Source: Pseudomonas fluorescens
GTDB lineage: Bacteria > Pseudomonadota > Gammaproteobacteria > Pseudomonadales > Pseudomonadaceae
Reading direction: 5' to 3'
Assembly: GCF_040448305.1 (NCBI RefSeq)
Contig: NZ_CP148752.1
Coordinates: forward strand, 5,495,501-5,559,500
Length of the DNA stretch: 64,000 nt
A model generated the notes under the pieces. That model worked only from the letters and a program-made list of their open reading frames with translations. It searched no databases and was not told the DNA's origin. The position numbers and the translations under genes are program-made. Positions 18,736-26,969 of the stretch are shown piece by piece (position 1 is the first letter of the stretch; each line of letters opens with the position of its first letter).

Positions 18736-19128
18736 ATGTCCCCCATTCGCCTGCTTGTCCCCCTCGCCCTCGCCTTGCTGGCCGGATGCGCCATGCAACC
18801 TGCACACAACGTGACCGTGGAAAGACAAAGCGAATGTCCGGTGCAGCTCAGCAACGGGCAAAACCTGATCCTGACCCTGCCGAGCAATCCGACCACGGGC
18901 TATCGCTGGGCGATCCAGGATTCCGCGGGCGGTGTGTTGCACGCCCTGGGGCCAGAGGTTTATCGAAACCCGGAAGATGCCGGCATCGTCGGCGCGGCCG
19001 GGGTCTCGACCTGGCGCTTTCAGGCTTTTGCTAATGGCACCGGGCGTTTGCGCCTGACCTCGCAACAGCCATGGGCGCCGGAAGTGCTGCCGGTGGATTC
19101 GTTCGACTGCGCGATCTCGGTCAACTGA
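18736..19128 (+). CDS. Chagasin-family (I42) protease inhibitor-like lipoprotein
   Basis: 130 residues from the ATG at 18736; the upstream in-frame extension lacks a signal peptide and crosses a REP. Lipoprotein signal with lipobox LLAGC, then a single beta domain with the chagasin motif NPTTGY and RLRLTSQQPW near the end. Chagasin/ICP proteins inhibit papain-like cysteine peptidases. Here the protein should be envelope-anchored. The target peptidase is unknown. The next gene starts 2 bp after the stop. Confidence 0.82.
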   Translation: MSPIRLLVPLALALLAGCAMQPAHNVTVERQSECPVQLSNGQNLILTLPSNPTTGYRWAIQDSAGGVLHALGPEVYRNPEDAGIVGAAGVSTWRFQAFANGTGRLRLTSQQPWAPEVLPVDSFDCAISVN

Positions 19129-19130
19129 CC

Positions 19131-19766
19131 GTGGGCTGGCTGATTCTGGCGCTGATGGGCGCGGTGACCTTTCTTTATGGCCTGAGCGTGCATGCCTCCT
19201 TGCTGTGTCTGCTGGTCAAGCCGCTACCGGTGCTGGCCCTGCTCGGCTGGCTACACGACGCACCGCCCGGCGAGTATCGGCGCTGGATCAGCCTGGGGTT
19301 GATTTTCTCCCTGATCGGCGACGTGTTGCTGGCATGGCCGGGGGATTTGTTCGTGTTCGGGCTGGGCGCGTTTCTGGTCGCGCACCTGGCTTATCTCAAG
19401 GCTTATCTGAGCGATTGCCGACGCCTGGCCGTACTGCCGCTGGTGCTGGCCCTCGGTGTCGGCGCCGTCCTGCTGGGGATTCTGATTTCCAACGGCCTCG
19501 GCCCATTGCTGGTGCCAGTGATTGTCTATGGCACGGCGATCAGCGCCATGCTCTGGCGCGCCCTGGCCCGACTCGGGACCGACGTGCCCAAACGCTCGGC
19601 GCTGCTGGCGGCGGCGGGCGCAGTGGCGTTCGTGTTCTCCGACAGCGTGATCGGCATCAGCCGGTTTGTGGTGCCGTTCGATGCGGCGCCTTATGTGATC
19701 ATCCTCAGCTATTGGTTGGGGCAATGGGGGATCACTGCCTCGGCGTTCAGCCAAAGACCGCGTTGA
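19131..19766 (+). CDS. Lysoplasmalogenase-like YhhN/TMEM86 membrane protein
   Basis: 211 residues from a GTG at 19131, 2 bp after the preceding stop; an in-frame upstream ATG lies inside the chagasin gene and is rejected. Seven to eight hydrophobic helices. ISLGLIFSLIGDVLLAWPG, FLVAHLAYLKAY and AGAVAFVFSDSVIGI match the YhhN family, whose eukaryotic member TMEM86B is a lysoplasmalogenase. Bacterial substrate uncertain. Probably co-transcribed with the lipoprotein gene. Confidence 0.85.
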   Translation: MGWLILALMGAVTFLYGLSVHASLLCLLVKPLPVLALLGWLHDAPPGEYRRWISLGLIFSLIGDVLLAWPGDLFVFGLGAFLVAHLAYLKAYLSDCRRLAVLPLVLALGVGAVLLGILISNGLGPLLVPVIVYGTAISAMLWRALARLGTDVPKRSALLAAAGAVAFVFSDSVIGISRFVVPFDAAPYVIILSYWLGQWGITASAFSQRPR

Positions 19767-19769
19767 ATT

Positions 19770-19862
19770 CTTCGCGAGCAGGCTCGCTCCCACATTTGAT
19801 CGACTGTGAACACATGATTTGTGTTCGACAGGTCCATTGTGGGAGCGAGCCTGCTCGCGATA
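19770..19862. repeat. REPIN-like element (short type)
   Basis: Inverted arms CTTCGCGAGCAGGCTCGCTC and TGTGGGAGCGAGCCTGCTCG, spacer about 43 bp, between the YhhN gene and cmoA. Confidence 0.85.
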
Positions 19863-19982
19863 GCTATCTCACTGACAATGAAGAATCCAGGCGTGCCCCG
19901 CCGCTTTATCAGACAACCCGCGCATCCCCGCGCCAACTTGGCTAAAATGCCGGCCTTTTCCACCTACACTGCTGGAACCGCC

Positions 19983-20726
19983 GTGAGCAAAGAACCCGAT
20001 CGCCTTTTCGCCCAGCCTTTGGCCCAGGTGCCTGACTTCGCCTTCAACGAAGACGTAGTGCGGGTGTTCCCGGACATGATCAAGCGCTCGGTGCCGGGTT
20101 ATCCGACCATCGTCGAAAACCTCGGCGTGCTCGCCGCGCAGTTCGCCCAGCCCCACAGCGTGCTCTACGACCTTGGCTCGTCGCTGGGTGCCGTGACCCA
20201 GGCCCTGCGCCGGCACGTGCGCACCGACGGTTGCCGGGTGATCGCTGTGGATAACTCCGCGGCCATGGTCGAACGCTGTCGCGAGTACCTCAACGGTCAG
20301 GATTCGATGTTCCAGGAGTTGCTGCCGGTCGAGGTGATCGAAGGCGACATCCTCGCGCTGGAGTTCCAGCCGGCCTCGGTGGTCGCGCTGAACTTCACCC
20401 TGCAATTCATCGCCCCGGACCAGCGCACGGCGCTGCTGTCGCGCATCCGTCAGTCGCTGTTGCCTGGTGGTGCCCTGATCCTCTCGGAAAAACTGCGCTT
20501 CGAAGACGAGCAGGAGCACGCGTTGCTCACCGACCTGCACATCGCCTTCAAACGCGCCAACGGCTACAGCGAGCTGGAAATCGCCCAGAAGCGCAGCGCC
20601 ATCGAAAACGTCATGAAGCCCGACAGCCTCGAAGAACACCGCGAACGCCTGCTGGCCGCCGGGTTCTCGAAAGTCGTGCCGTGGTTCCAGTGTCTTAACT
20701 TTGCCTCGTTGATTGCCTTGCCATGA
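19983..20726 (+). CDS. cmoA: Carboxy-S-adenosyl-L-methionine synthase
   Basis: 247 residues from the GTG at 19983, the same length as E. coli CmoA; the in-frame ATG at 19821 lies in a REPIN. CmoA converts SAM and prephenate to carboxy-SAM for 5-oxyacetyluridine formation at position 34 of tRNA. SAM-fold motifs YDLGSSLGAVTQAL and VIAVDNSAAMVERC are present. Its stop overlaps cmoB (ATGA), the next enzyme of the pathway. Confidence 0.96.
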   Translation: MSKEPDRLFAQPLAQVPDFAFNEDVVRVFPDMIKRSVPGYPTIVENLGVLAAQFAQPHSVLYDLGSSLGAVTQALRRHVRTDGCRVIAVDNSAAMVERCREYLNGQDSMFQELLPVEVIEGDILALEFQPASVVALNFTLQFIAPDQRTALLSRIRQSLLPGGALILSEKLRFEDEQEHALLTDLHIAFKRANGYSELEIAQKRSAIENVMKPDSLEEHRERLLAAGFSKVVPWFQCLNFASLIALP

Positions 20727-21679
20727 TTGATCTGTCTCCCCTCGCCCGCCGTCTGGCCGGCACCCCATTGGCCGACTGGGCCAACACCCTGCAAGCGCAA
20801 CTCGACAAGAAAATGGAAAAGGGCCATGGCGACCTGGAACGCTGGCAAAGCGCGCTGGACGCCCTGCCGAAGATCCAGCCGAGCGAAGTCGATTTGCTCA
20901 ATGGCCTGAAGCTGGATACTGATTGCAGCGACGAGACCCGCGCGCAAATGCGCACTGCGCTGATGGGACTGTCGCCATGGCGCAAGGGGCCGTTCGACCT
21001 GTTCGGCGTGCACGTCGACACCGAATGGCGCTCGGACTGGAAGTGGTCGCGGGTCGCTCCGCACCTGGACCTGAAAGGCAAGCGCATCCTCGATGTCGGC
21101 TGCGGCAACGGTTATTACATGTGGCGCATGCTCGGCGCCGGCGCCGACAGCGTGATCGGTGTCGACCCCAACTGGCTGTTCTTCTGCCAGTTCCAGGCGG
21201 TGCAACGTTACCTGTCCGAGCCGAATGCCTGGCACCTGCCCTTCCCGTTCGAAGACCTGCCGGCGAACCTCGAAGGGTTCGACACGGTATTTTCCATGGG
21301 CGTGTTCTATCACCGCCGTTCGCCCATCGAGCATTTGCTGGCGCTGAAGGATTGCCTGGTCAAGGGCGGAGAACTGGTGCTGGAAACCCTGGTGGTGGAA
21401 GGCGACAAGCATCAGGTACTGGTGCCGGAAGACCGCTACGCGCAAATGCGTAATGTGTGGTTCCTGCCGTCGGTGCCGGCGCTGGAGTTGTGGCTGCGCC
21501 GCGCCGGGTTCACGGATGTGAAGTGCGTGGATGTGAGTACCACCACGGTCGAGGAACAGCGCGGGACGGAGTGGATGAAGTATCAGTCGCTCAGTGACTT
21601 CCTCGATCCCGAGGATCACAGCAAGACCGTTGAAGGGCTGCCGGCGCCGATGCGGGCCGTCATCGTGGCGCGTAAGTAA
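20723..21679 (+). CDS. cmoB: tRNA U34 carboxymethyltransferase
   Basis: 318 residues. Transfers the carboxymethyl group of carboxy-SAM to 5-hydroxyuridine 34 of tRNA. SAM-binding motif RILDVGCGNGYYMWRM and VIGVDPNWLFFCQF are intact, and GVFYHRRSPIEHL is typical of CmoB. Overlaps cmoA by 4 bp. Confidence 0.96.
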   Translation: MIDLSPLARRLAGTPLADWANTLQAQLDKKMEKGHGDLERWQSALDALPKIQPSEVDLLNGLKLDTDCSDETRAQMRTALMGLSPWRKGPFDLFGVHVDTEWRSDWKWSRVAPHLDLKGKRILDVGCGNGYYMWRMLGAGADSVIGVDPNWLFFCQFQAVQRYLSEPNAWHLPFPFEDLPANLEGFDTVFSMGVFYHRRSPIEHLLALKDCLVKGGELVLETLVVEGDKHQVLVPEDRYAQMRNVWFLPSVPALELWLRRAGFTDVKCVDVSTTTVEEQRGTEWMKYQSLSDFLDPEDHSKTVEGLPAPMRAVIVARK

Positions 21680-21709
21680 AACCACAATCTCCCAAACACC
21701 AAAGAACCC

Positions 21710-21799
21710 TGTGGGAGCGAGCCTGCTCGCGATGAGGACCTGACAGTCAACGATGATGTTGAATGACAGATCGCTATCGCGAGCAGGCTCGCTCCCACA
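21710..21799. repeat. REPIN-like element (short type)
   Basis: Inverted arms TGTGGGAGCGAGCCTGCTCG and its complement enclosing TGACAGTCAACGATG-like spacer, between convergent cmoB and tadA. Confidence 0.85.
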
Positions 21800-21811
21800 T
21801 TGGTTTTGTGT

Positions 21812-22309
21812 TTAGTCTGAAGGCTTCGCTCTGCGGGCCTTGAAGAACTCGCTGAGCACCGCCCCGCACTCCTCCGCCAACACCCCGCCTTCATACAACA
21901 CCCGGTGATTCAAAAAGCCCTGGGTAAAGAACTGCCCCTGGCTCTGCACAATCCCCGCCTTCGGCTCCAGCGCGCCGTACACCACCCGCGCAATCCGCGA
22001 GTGCACGATCAGGCCTGCGCACATGCTGCACGGCTCCAGCGTCACATACAGCGTGCTGCCCGGCAGGCGATAGTTGTTCACCGCTTGAGCGGCGGCGCGG
22101 ATCGCGACCATTTCCGCGTGGGCGCTGGGATCGCTGGCACTGATCGGGCAGTTGAAGCCGCGACCAATGATTTCCCCGTCCTGCACCAGCACCGCGCCCA
22201 CCGGCACTTCGCCGAGGGCCGCGCCTTGGGCTGCCAGTGCCAGGGCCTCACGCATGAATTCGCGATCACGGCTGCGGTCGATGATGGCGGCGGGACGAAT
22301 CTGACGCAT
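21812..22309 (-). CDS. tadA: tRNA adenosine(34) deaminase
   Basis: 165 residues from the ATG at 22309, which shares one base with the stop of the multicopper oxidase gene (TGATG). Deaminates A34 of tRNA-Arg to inosine. Zinc and catalytic motifs SAHAEMVA and EPCSMCAG are intact. The coupling to an oxidase gene suggests translational re-initiation; no ribosome-binding site of its own is obvious. Order tadA beside the oxidase resembles PA3767-PA3768 (from memory). Confidence 0.95.
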   Translation of the reverse strand: MRQIRPAAIIDRSRDREFMREALALAAQGAALGEVPVGAVLVQDGEIIGRGFNCPISASDPSAHAEMVAIRAAAQAVNNYRLPGSTLYVTLEPCSMCAGLIVHSRIARVVYGALEPKAGIVQSQGQFFTQGFLNHRVLYEGGVLAEECGAVLSEFFKARRAKPSD

Positions 22310-23685
22310 CACGCCACCTCGATAGCGGCCATCAGGCCGGTTTCCATGTGGTCGATCACATGGCAGTGGAACATCCATACACCCGGGTTATCCGCCACCA
22401 GCGCTACCTGCGCCCGCTCGTTCTTGCCCAGCAGGTAGGTGTCGGTGAAATACGGAATGACCTTGTGCCGGTTCGAGGCGATGACCTTGAAACTCATGCC
22501 GTGCAGGTGAATCGGGTGCTGGTACTGAGTCATGTTCTTCAATTCGAAAATGTAGCTCTTGCCCTTCTCGAGCCTGGCAATCGGACGGTCGGCGCAGGTC
22601 TTGTCGGTGATGTCCCAGGCTTTGCCGTTGATCTGCCACAGGCTCGGCGGCTTGCCGTTGTCGACATTGACCGATACCGAGCCGACCCATTCGAAATTGA
22701 AGTTGAGTTTCTCGGCATTGGCCAGGTCCGGCTCGGCGATCGGGTTGGCCGGCAAAGCCGGCGGCCACTCGGTCGGCGCATCGCTATTGGCCACCGAACG
22801 GAACGTGCCCAGGCGCACCGGACCGTTGCGCAGCGACAACTCCTCACCGGCCGGCGGGGCCTTGATGGCCAGGCAAATACGCATGCCCGGACCGAGCCAG
22901 TACTCCTTGCCAAGCGGTCGTGGCTCGACCGGGTTGCCGTCCAACGCATAGATCTGCGCTTCGACGCCGGGAATGTTCAGGCGATAAGTCAGGGTGTTAT
23001 CGAGGTTGAGCAGACGCACACGGGTAATCTGCCCGGCCGGCAAGTCGATCACCGCCTGCGGGACGCCATTGATGGTCGCCAGGCGCCCCGCCGTACCACC
23101 ACGGGCCGCTTCACGGGGGATGCTGAACTCGACGAAATTACCGACGTCGTCGACATGCCAGCTCTTGAGGCTCAAGGTCTTTTCATACTTGAAACCGGTC
23201 GGCTCGCGTTCGTCGATGATCAACGGACCGACCAGGCCACGACCGAGTTCTTCACTGCTGTTCACATGCGGGTGATACCAGTAGCTGCCGGCATCCGGCA
23301 CGCGGAATTTGTAGTCGAAGTACTCACCCGGCAACACCGGCAATTGCGACACGTAAGGTACGCCGTCCATTTCCAGCGGTAGGCGGATGCCGTGCCAGTG
23401 AATGGTGGTGGCGACCGGCAGGTGGTTGATGAACCGCACCCGCAGCCATTCACCCTGGCGCACCCGCAATTCGGTGCCCGGCGCCGACGGGCCGAAGGCC
23501 CAGGCCTGGGTCTTGTGCCCGGCTACCAGTTCCACGTCCAACGGTGCCGCGATCAGCTCGTAATCGTGACCCGCCTCGGCGTCAGCCATCTTGCCCAGCC
23601 AGTAGCGCGAAGCGCCCCCCGCACCGACACCAACGACAACAAGACCGGCCAGGCCACCGAGGATTTGGCGACGGGTAAACGACAT
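22309..23685 (-). CDS. Multicopper oxidase
   Basis: 458 residues from the ATG at 23685 (SFTRRQILGG), preceded by GAGG; an in-frame ATG 8 codons upstream is less likely. The N-terminus has a twin-arginine-like start (TRRQ) and a hydrophobic stretch, so export by Tat is likely. Copper ligands of both ends are present: HWHG, YHPHVN, HPIHLHG and FHCHVIDHMETGLM, with Cys for the type 1 site and Met axial ligand. Three-cupredoxin laccase-like enzyme. Substrate (copper, manganese or phenol) cannot be told. Confidence 0.92.
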   Translation of the reverse strand: MSFTRRQILGGLAGLVVVGVGAGGASRYWLGKMADAEAGHDYELIAAPLDVELVAGHKTQAWAFGPSAPGTELRVRQGEWLRVRFINHLPVATTIHWHGIRLPLEMDGVPYVSQLPVLPGEYFDYKFRVPDAGSYWYHPHVNSSEELGRGLVGPLIIDEREPTGFKYEKTLSLKSWHVDDVGNFVEFSIPREAARGGTAGRLATINGVPQAVIDLPAGQITRVRLLNLDNTLTYRLNIPGVEAQIYALDGNPVEPRPLGKEYWLGPGMRICLAIKAPPAGEELSLRNGPVRLGTFRSVANSDAPTEWPPALPANPIAEPDLANAEKLNFNFEWVGSVSVNVDNGKPPSLWQINGKAWDITDKTCADRPIARLEKGKSYIFELKNMTQYQHPIHLHGMSFKVIASNRHKVIPYFTDTYLLGKNERAQVALVADNPGVWMFHCHVIDHMETGLMAAIEVA

Positions 23686-23925
23686 GAACTCAACTACCTC
23701 ACGTATCAACGACAGGCCCGGGGGCCCGCAAAAGGCGAATACGATACACCTGCAGTTGTGAAAGAAACAGCAAAGCGGGCGTGACGACGGGCCGCAGCCA
23801 GGCAGCCTCTGACAACAAAGATCTATTAATCCCTGACACCGTGCGCCGTTTTCCCTACAGATCCGGCTGTAGTCCGCAGCGCATAGTGCCGACCTCTAAC
23901 CCATCCATTTCTCAAGGAGAGAGAG

Positions 23926-26886
23926 ATGAATTCTTCAGATACAAGTACTCAATTCCCACTCCCGGACCCCGACGATGTGCAGGCCCTCAAGGACCTGGTG
24001 CTTCCGTTCGTGGAGGCCTGTCCCGACATGCACGACATGGCCCATATCGAGGCTCAGGCAATTCTGGACAAATACGGCATCCAGCACATCGACCCGGACC
24101 AGGTCTGGTGGCACCGTTTCGACAACACGTCGGTCACCAGCACCAAAGCCTTCCTGTTCTGGGAACACTATCCCAAGCCCATTGAGTCGCTGACCTTGCC
24201 GCAACTGGTGGTCCAGCGCTTTCAAGCCCACGACCAGGACAATGCCGACCTGCTGGACAGTGATGGCGGGTTCTACAACGAGGGAGCGAACGCCCGGATC
24301 TACAACGAAACCAACGAAGTGAAGATGCACCCCAGCGTGGTCATCAAGGACCTGTGGCGCATCAATTTTCACGACCGCTATTGGGAGAAGATGGGCGCTT
24401 TCTGGCGCAATCATTCGGATAATTTTCGAACCCTGGCCAAGCTCAATTTCATTTCCAAGGCGTTGGAGGAACACGACGGCTCACGCCTGAGCAACGAAAA
24501 CCTCAAAACTGTGCTCAAGGCGGTGGCCGGCCATCTCACCTGGCCCGTTACCCTGGACATGCTCAGGGCCCACGAGCCGCCTGTCGAAGGCCTGCGAGTC
24601 ACGCCGCTGTGCATCGGCAACTACATGTCCAGTGACATACTGCGCATCATCGACCGAGACGGACGGCAGATTCTCTATACCCCGGGGGAAACGGATGCCT
24701 TCCATGTATTAGAGACCCCCCACGACCTGCACTGGTGGTTGCTGTGCCAGAACAACCATCCGGACAACCGCGCCCGGTTCATGGCGCACTTCCCCTTGTC
24801 GGCCCAGCAGCAGGATGAGGACAACGTTGGCCTGAACCACACCATCGACTTGCTGTATGTGACGTGGGGCAAATACGACCATAGCCTGTTCGAACCAGAC
24901 ATACCGGGTATCGATATTGACACCTTCACCTGGCTCCGAGACTCGGTCAGGGAACGCATGTTCGACGACGCGGATATATCCTTACGCTCCAATGCCGACC
25001 TGCGGGAAAAAATGTGGATCGGCTATCTGAGTACGTTCACCCGACTCTTTGGTGCCATGTCCTGCGCCGGCTGGCCCGTGGCCCTGGCCGCCGTCGGTGC
25101 CGGCATCGCCAACATCGGCCTGAACATCGACCAGGCCGTCAACGGCATGAACGCCCAGGAACGCAAGGCCGGCGTACTCGGCGCCATCTTCAGTAGCATC
25201 GACACCCTCTTCAATGCGCTGGCGCTCGGTGGCTCGGCCGAGTTGACGGAAGTCGGCGAAGCCAAAGACGAGTTCACCCCACAGGAGAATCTCGGCGGCG
25301 AAAACGAACACCCCGAAGGCGCCCCACCGAAAATCAACGTCGCGGCCCCCGGCCGAAGCTACGTCGTGGAAGGTGAGAATCCCCTGGCCCCTTTCGAGAC
25401 CAATGAAGTACTCGATGGCTTGGAGGTGGCGGCCGAGGAAGGCAAGTACCGCAACATTTATCAGCCGACGACAGGTGGCAACTACATCAAGATCAATGAC
25501 GACTACTACCTGGTGCGTTACGTCAACGAGCTGAAGACCTGGGTCATCATCGACCCCGCCAACCCGTTCTCGTTTCACCGCAGCCTGCCGGTTCGTTTGA
25601 ACGCCGAGGGTGAATGGGAACCGCTGGCCCGCCCCGGTCTGTATGGCGGCGGCAAGATTTTTGGCAATTGGCCTTGGGGCCGATCGCCTGCGCCTTTGCC
25701 TGAGATAGCCAGCCCTACCACTGCCTATGACGTCCCTCAGGCGCTACGGGCCGAGTTGAAGCCTTACGTGACGAAAGTCAGCTCAGGCCATGAACTCAGT
25801 GATTCCTACGACGACATTTTTAATCCGGACAGCCCCCTGATGCAGTTCAAGGCCCTGAGAAAAACCTTGTATCGAGACGCTCAGGCTTACTATCAAAACC
25901 TTCCTGAACTCCCCCCGAGACCGACTATTCCGACCTTTGGCCCGGTGAACCGAACCAAGGACATCATCAAGGCACTGTACAAGGAATCACCCGCTTTGGT
26001 GGTCGGCGAAAGCCATTCCAGCGTTGGTAGCAAACAGTTCCTGATCGAGAACATGGAAATACTTGCCAAACAGAAGGTCAAGACGCTCTACATGGAGCAT
26101 CTGTTCAACGACTTTCATCAGGCGGATCTGGATATTTTCAATAGAGACGGCGTGCTCTCGGAAGATCTGGAGAGCTACCTCAACAATCTCGATAAGGGTC
26201 AGCGTACCGACCCCTCTGGCCGATTTACCTTTCTGAATGTGGTCAAGTCTGCCCGGAGAAACCACATTCGCGTGCAGGCGATCGACTGCGCTGCCAGCTA
26301 TCGCGTCAATGACATGGTCCAGGTGACAGCCAACCACCGGCAAAAAATGATGAATTACTTCGCCAAAATCATCATCGAAGGGGACCAGGCCGCCAAAGGC
26401 CCCCATCAGTGGATAGCGCTGGTTGGCAATACTCACTCCAGTACCTGGGAAGGTGTTGCGGGTGTCAGTGAACTGGAAGGTGGTATCGGCTTGCGGGTAA
26501 AAAGTGCCAAGGTCGGTCAGTCCACGACCATTGAGCCAGACCCGGGAGAGTCCGGTACCAGCGGCGGAATTGACACCACTGTGTCCACGGTCAAGAACGA
26601 CCTGCTTCTGGAACTGGAATCACCCGAGCTTGCCAGAGAACAGGTACTCGACGCAGCACTCAATCAACCGGGCATGGTCAGCATCGAAAAGTACGGCAAC
26701 CAGCTCGAACTGGTTCACCGTGCCCGGGACGGCTCACTGGTGCGCACCCTCATCCACTCTGACGCCACAGGCATATACATTGAGCGCCCACAGTGGGTCA
26801 GCATCAATAACAAGCGATTCGCCAGCCTGGCCGAGCTTTCGCAAGCCCTGAGTCGCAACGGCTTGAAACCCACACGCGTCCCTTGA
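23926..26886 (+). CDS. Large putative toxin: dermonecrotic-toxin-like N-part, TIKI/EreA-like C-terminal effector
   Basis: 986 residues after a strong AAGGAGA site. The N-terminal ~360 residues resemble the dermonecrotic toxin domain (DUF6543-like) of large Pseudomonas orphan toxins. A hydrophobic segment lies at about 372-405 (WPVALAAVGAGIANIGL). A Gly/Pro linker and a small beta-rich region (about 490-580) follow. The C-terminal part (about 650-860) has VVGESH (Gly694-His697), LYMEH (Glu724-His725) and LVGNTH (Gly834-His837); these paired GxxH plus Glu motifs are those of the TIKI/EreA/ChaN-like superfamily, which includes the C2 domain of Pasteurella multocida toxin. No signal peptide and no adjacent immunity gene. 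Toxin role and delivery route are inference. Confidence 0.72.
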   Translation: MNSSDTSTQFPLPDPDDVQALKDLVLPFVEACPDMHDMAHIEAQAILDKYGIQHIDPDQVWWHRFDNTSVTSTKAFLFWEHYPKPIESLTLPQLVVQRFQAHDQDNADLLDSDGGFYNEGANARIYNETNEVKMHPSVVIKDLWRINFHDRYWEKMGAFWRNHSDNFRTLAKLNFISKALEEHDGSRLSNENLKTVLKAVAGHLTWPVTLDMLRAHEPPVEGLRVTPLCIGNYMSSDILRIIDRDGRQILYTPGETDAFHVLETPHDLHWWLLCQNNHPDNRARFMAHFPLSAQQQDEDNVGLNHTIDLLYVTWGKYDHSLFEPDIPGIDIDTFTWLRDSVRERMFDDADISLRSNADLREKMWIGYLSTFTRLFGAMSCAGWPVALAAVGAGIANIGLNIDQAVNGMNAQERKAGVLGAIFSSIDTLFNALALGGSAELTEVGEAKDEFTPQENLGGENEHPEGAPPKINVAAPGRSYVVEGENPLAPFETNEVLDGLEVAAEEGKYRNIYQPTTGGNYIKINDDYYLVRYVNELKTWVIIDPANPFSFHRSLPVRLNAEGEWEPLARPGLYGGGKIFGNWPWGRSPAPLPEIASPTTAYDVPQALRAELKPYVTKVSSGHELSDSYDDIFNPDSPLMQFKALRKTLYRDAQAYYQNLPELPPRPTIPTFGPVNRTKDIIKALYKESPALVVGESHSSVGSKQFLIENMEILAKQKVKTLYMEHLFNDFHQADLDIFNRDGVLSEDLESYLNNLDKGQRTDPSGRFTFLNVVKSARRNHIRVQAIDCAASYRVNDMVQVTANHRQKMMNYFAKIIIEGDQAAKGPHQWIALVGNTHSSTWEGVAGVSELEGGIGLRVKSAKVGQSTTIEPDPGESGTSGGIDTTVSTVKNDLLLELESPELAREQVLDAALNQPGMVSIEKYGNQLELVHRARDGSLVRTLIHSDATGIYIERPQWVSINNKRFASLAELSQALSRNGLKPTRVP

Positions 26887-26897
26887 AACGCAAAAAA

Positions 26898-26924
26898 GCC
26901 CCGGGTCTCTCGACCCGGGGCTTC
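26898..26924. terminator. Terminator between the toxin gene and guaA
   Basis: GCCCCGGGTC-TCTC-GACCCGGGGC hairpin preceded by AAAAAA, 11 bp after the toxin stop. The A run gives a T run for the minus strand, so it can also end guaBA. Confidence 0.85.
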
Positions 26925-26969
26925 GCTTGCCATTATCGATTTGAACCTGGTTTCACAGGTTCAATTCGA

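Noticed and set aside
19821..19982. N-terminal extension of cmoA
   Set aside because: The first part lies in a REPIN and would exceed the family length by 54 residues.
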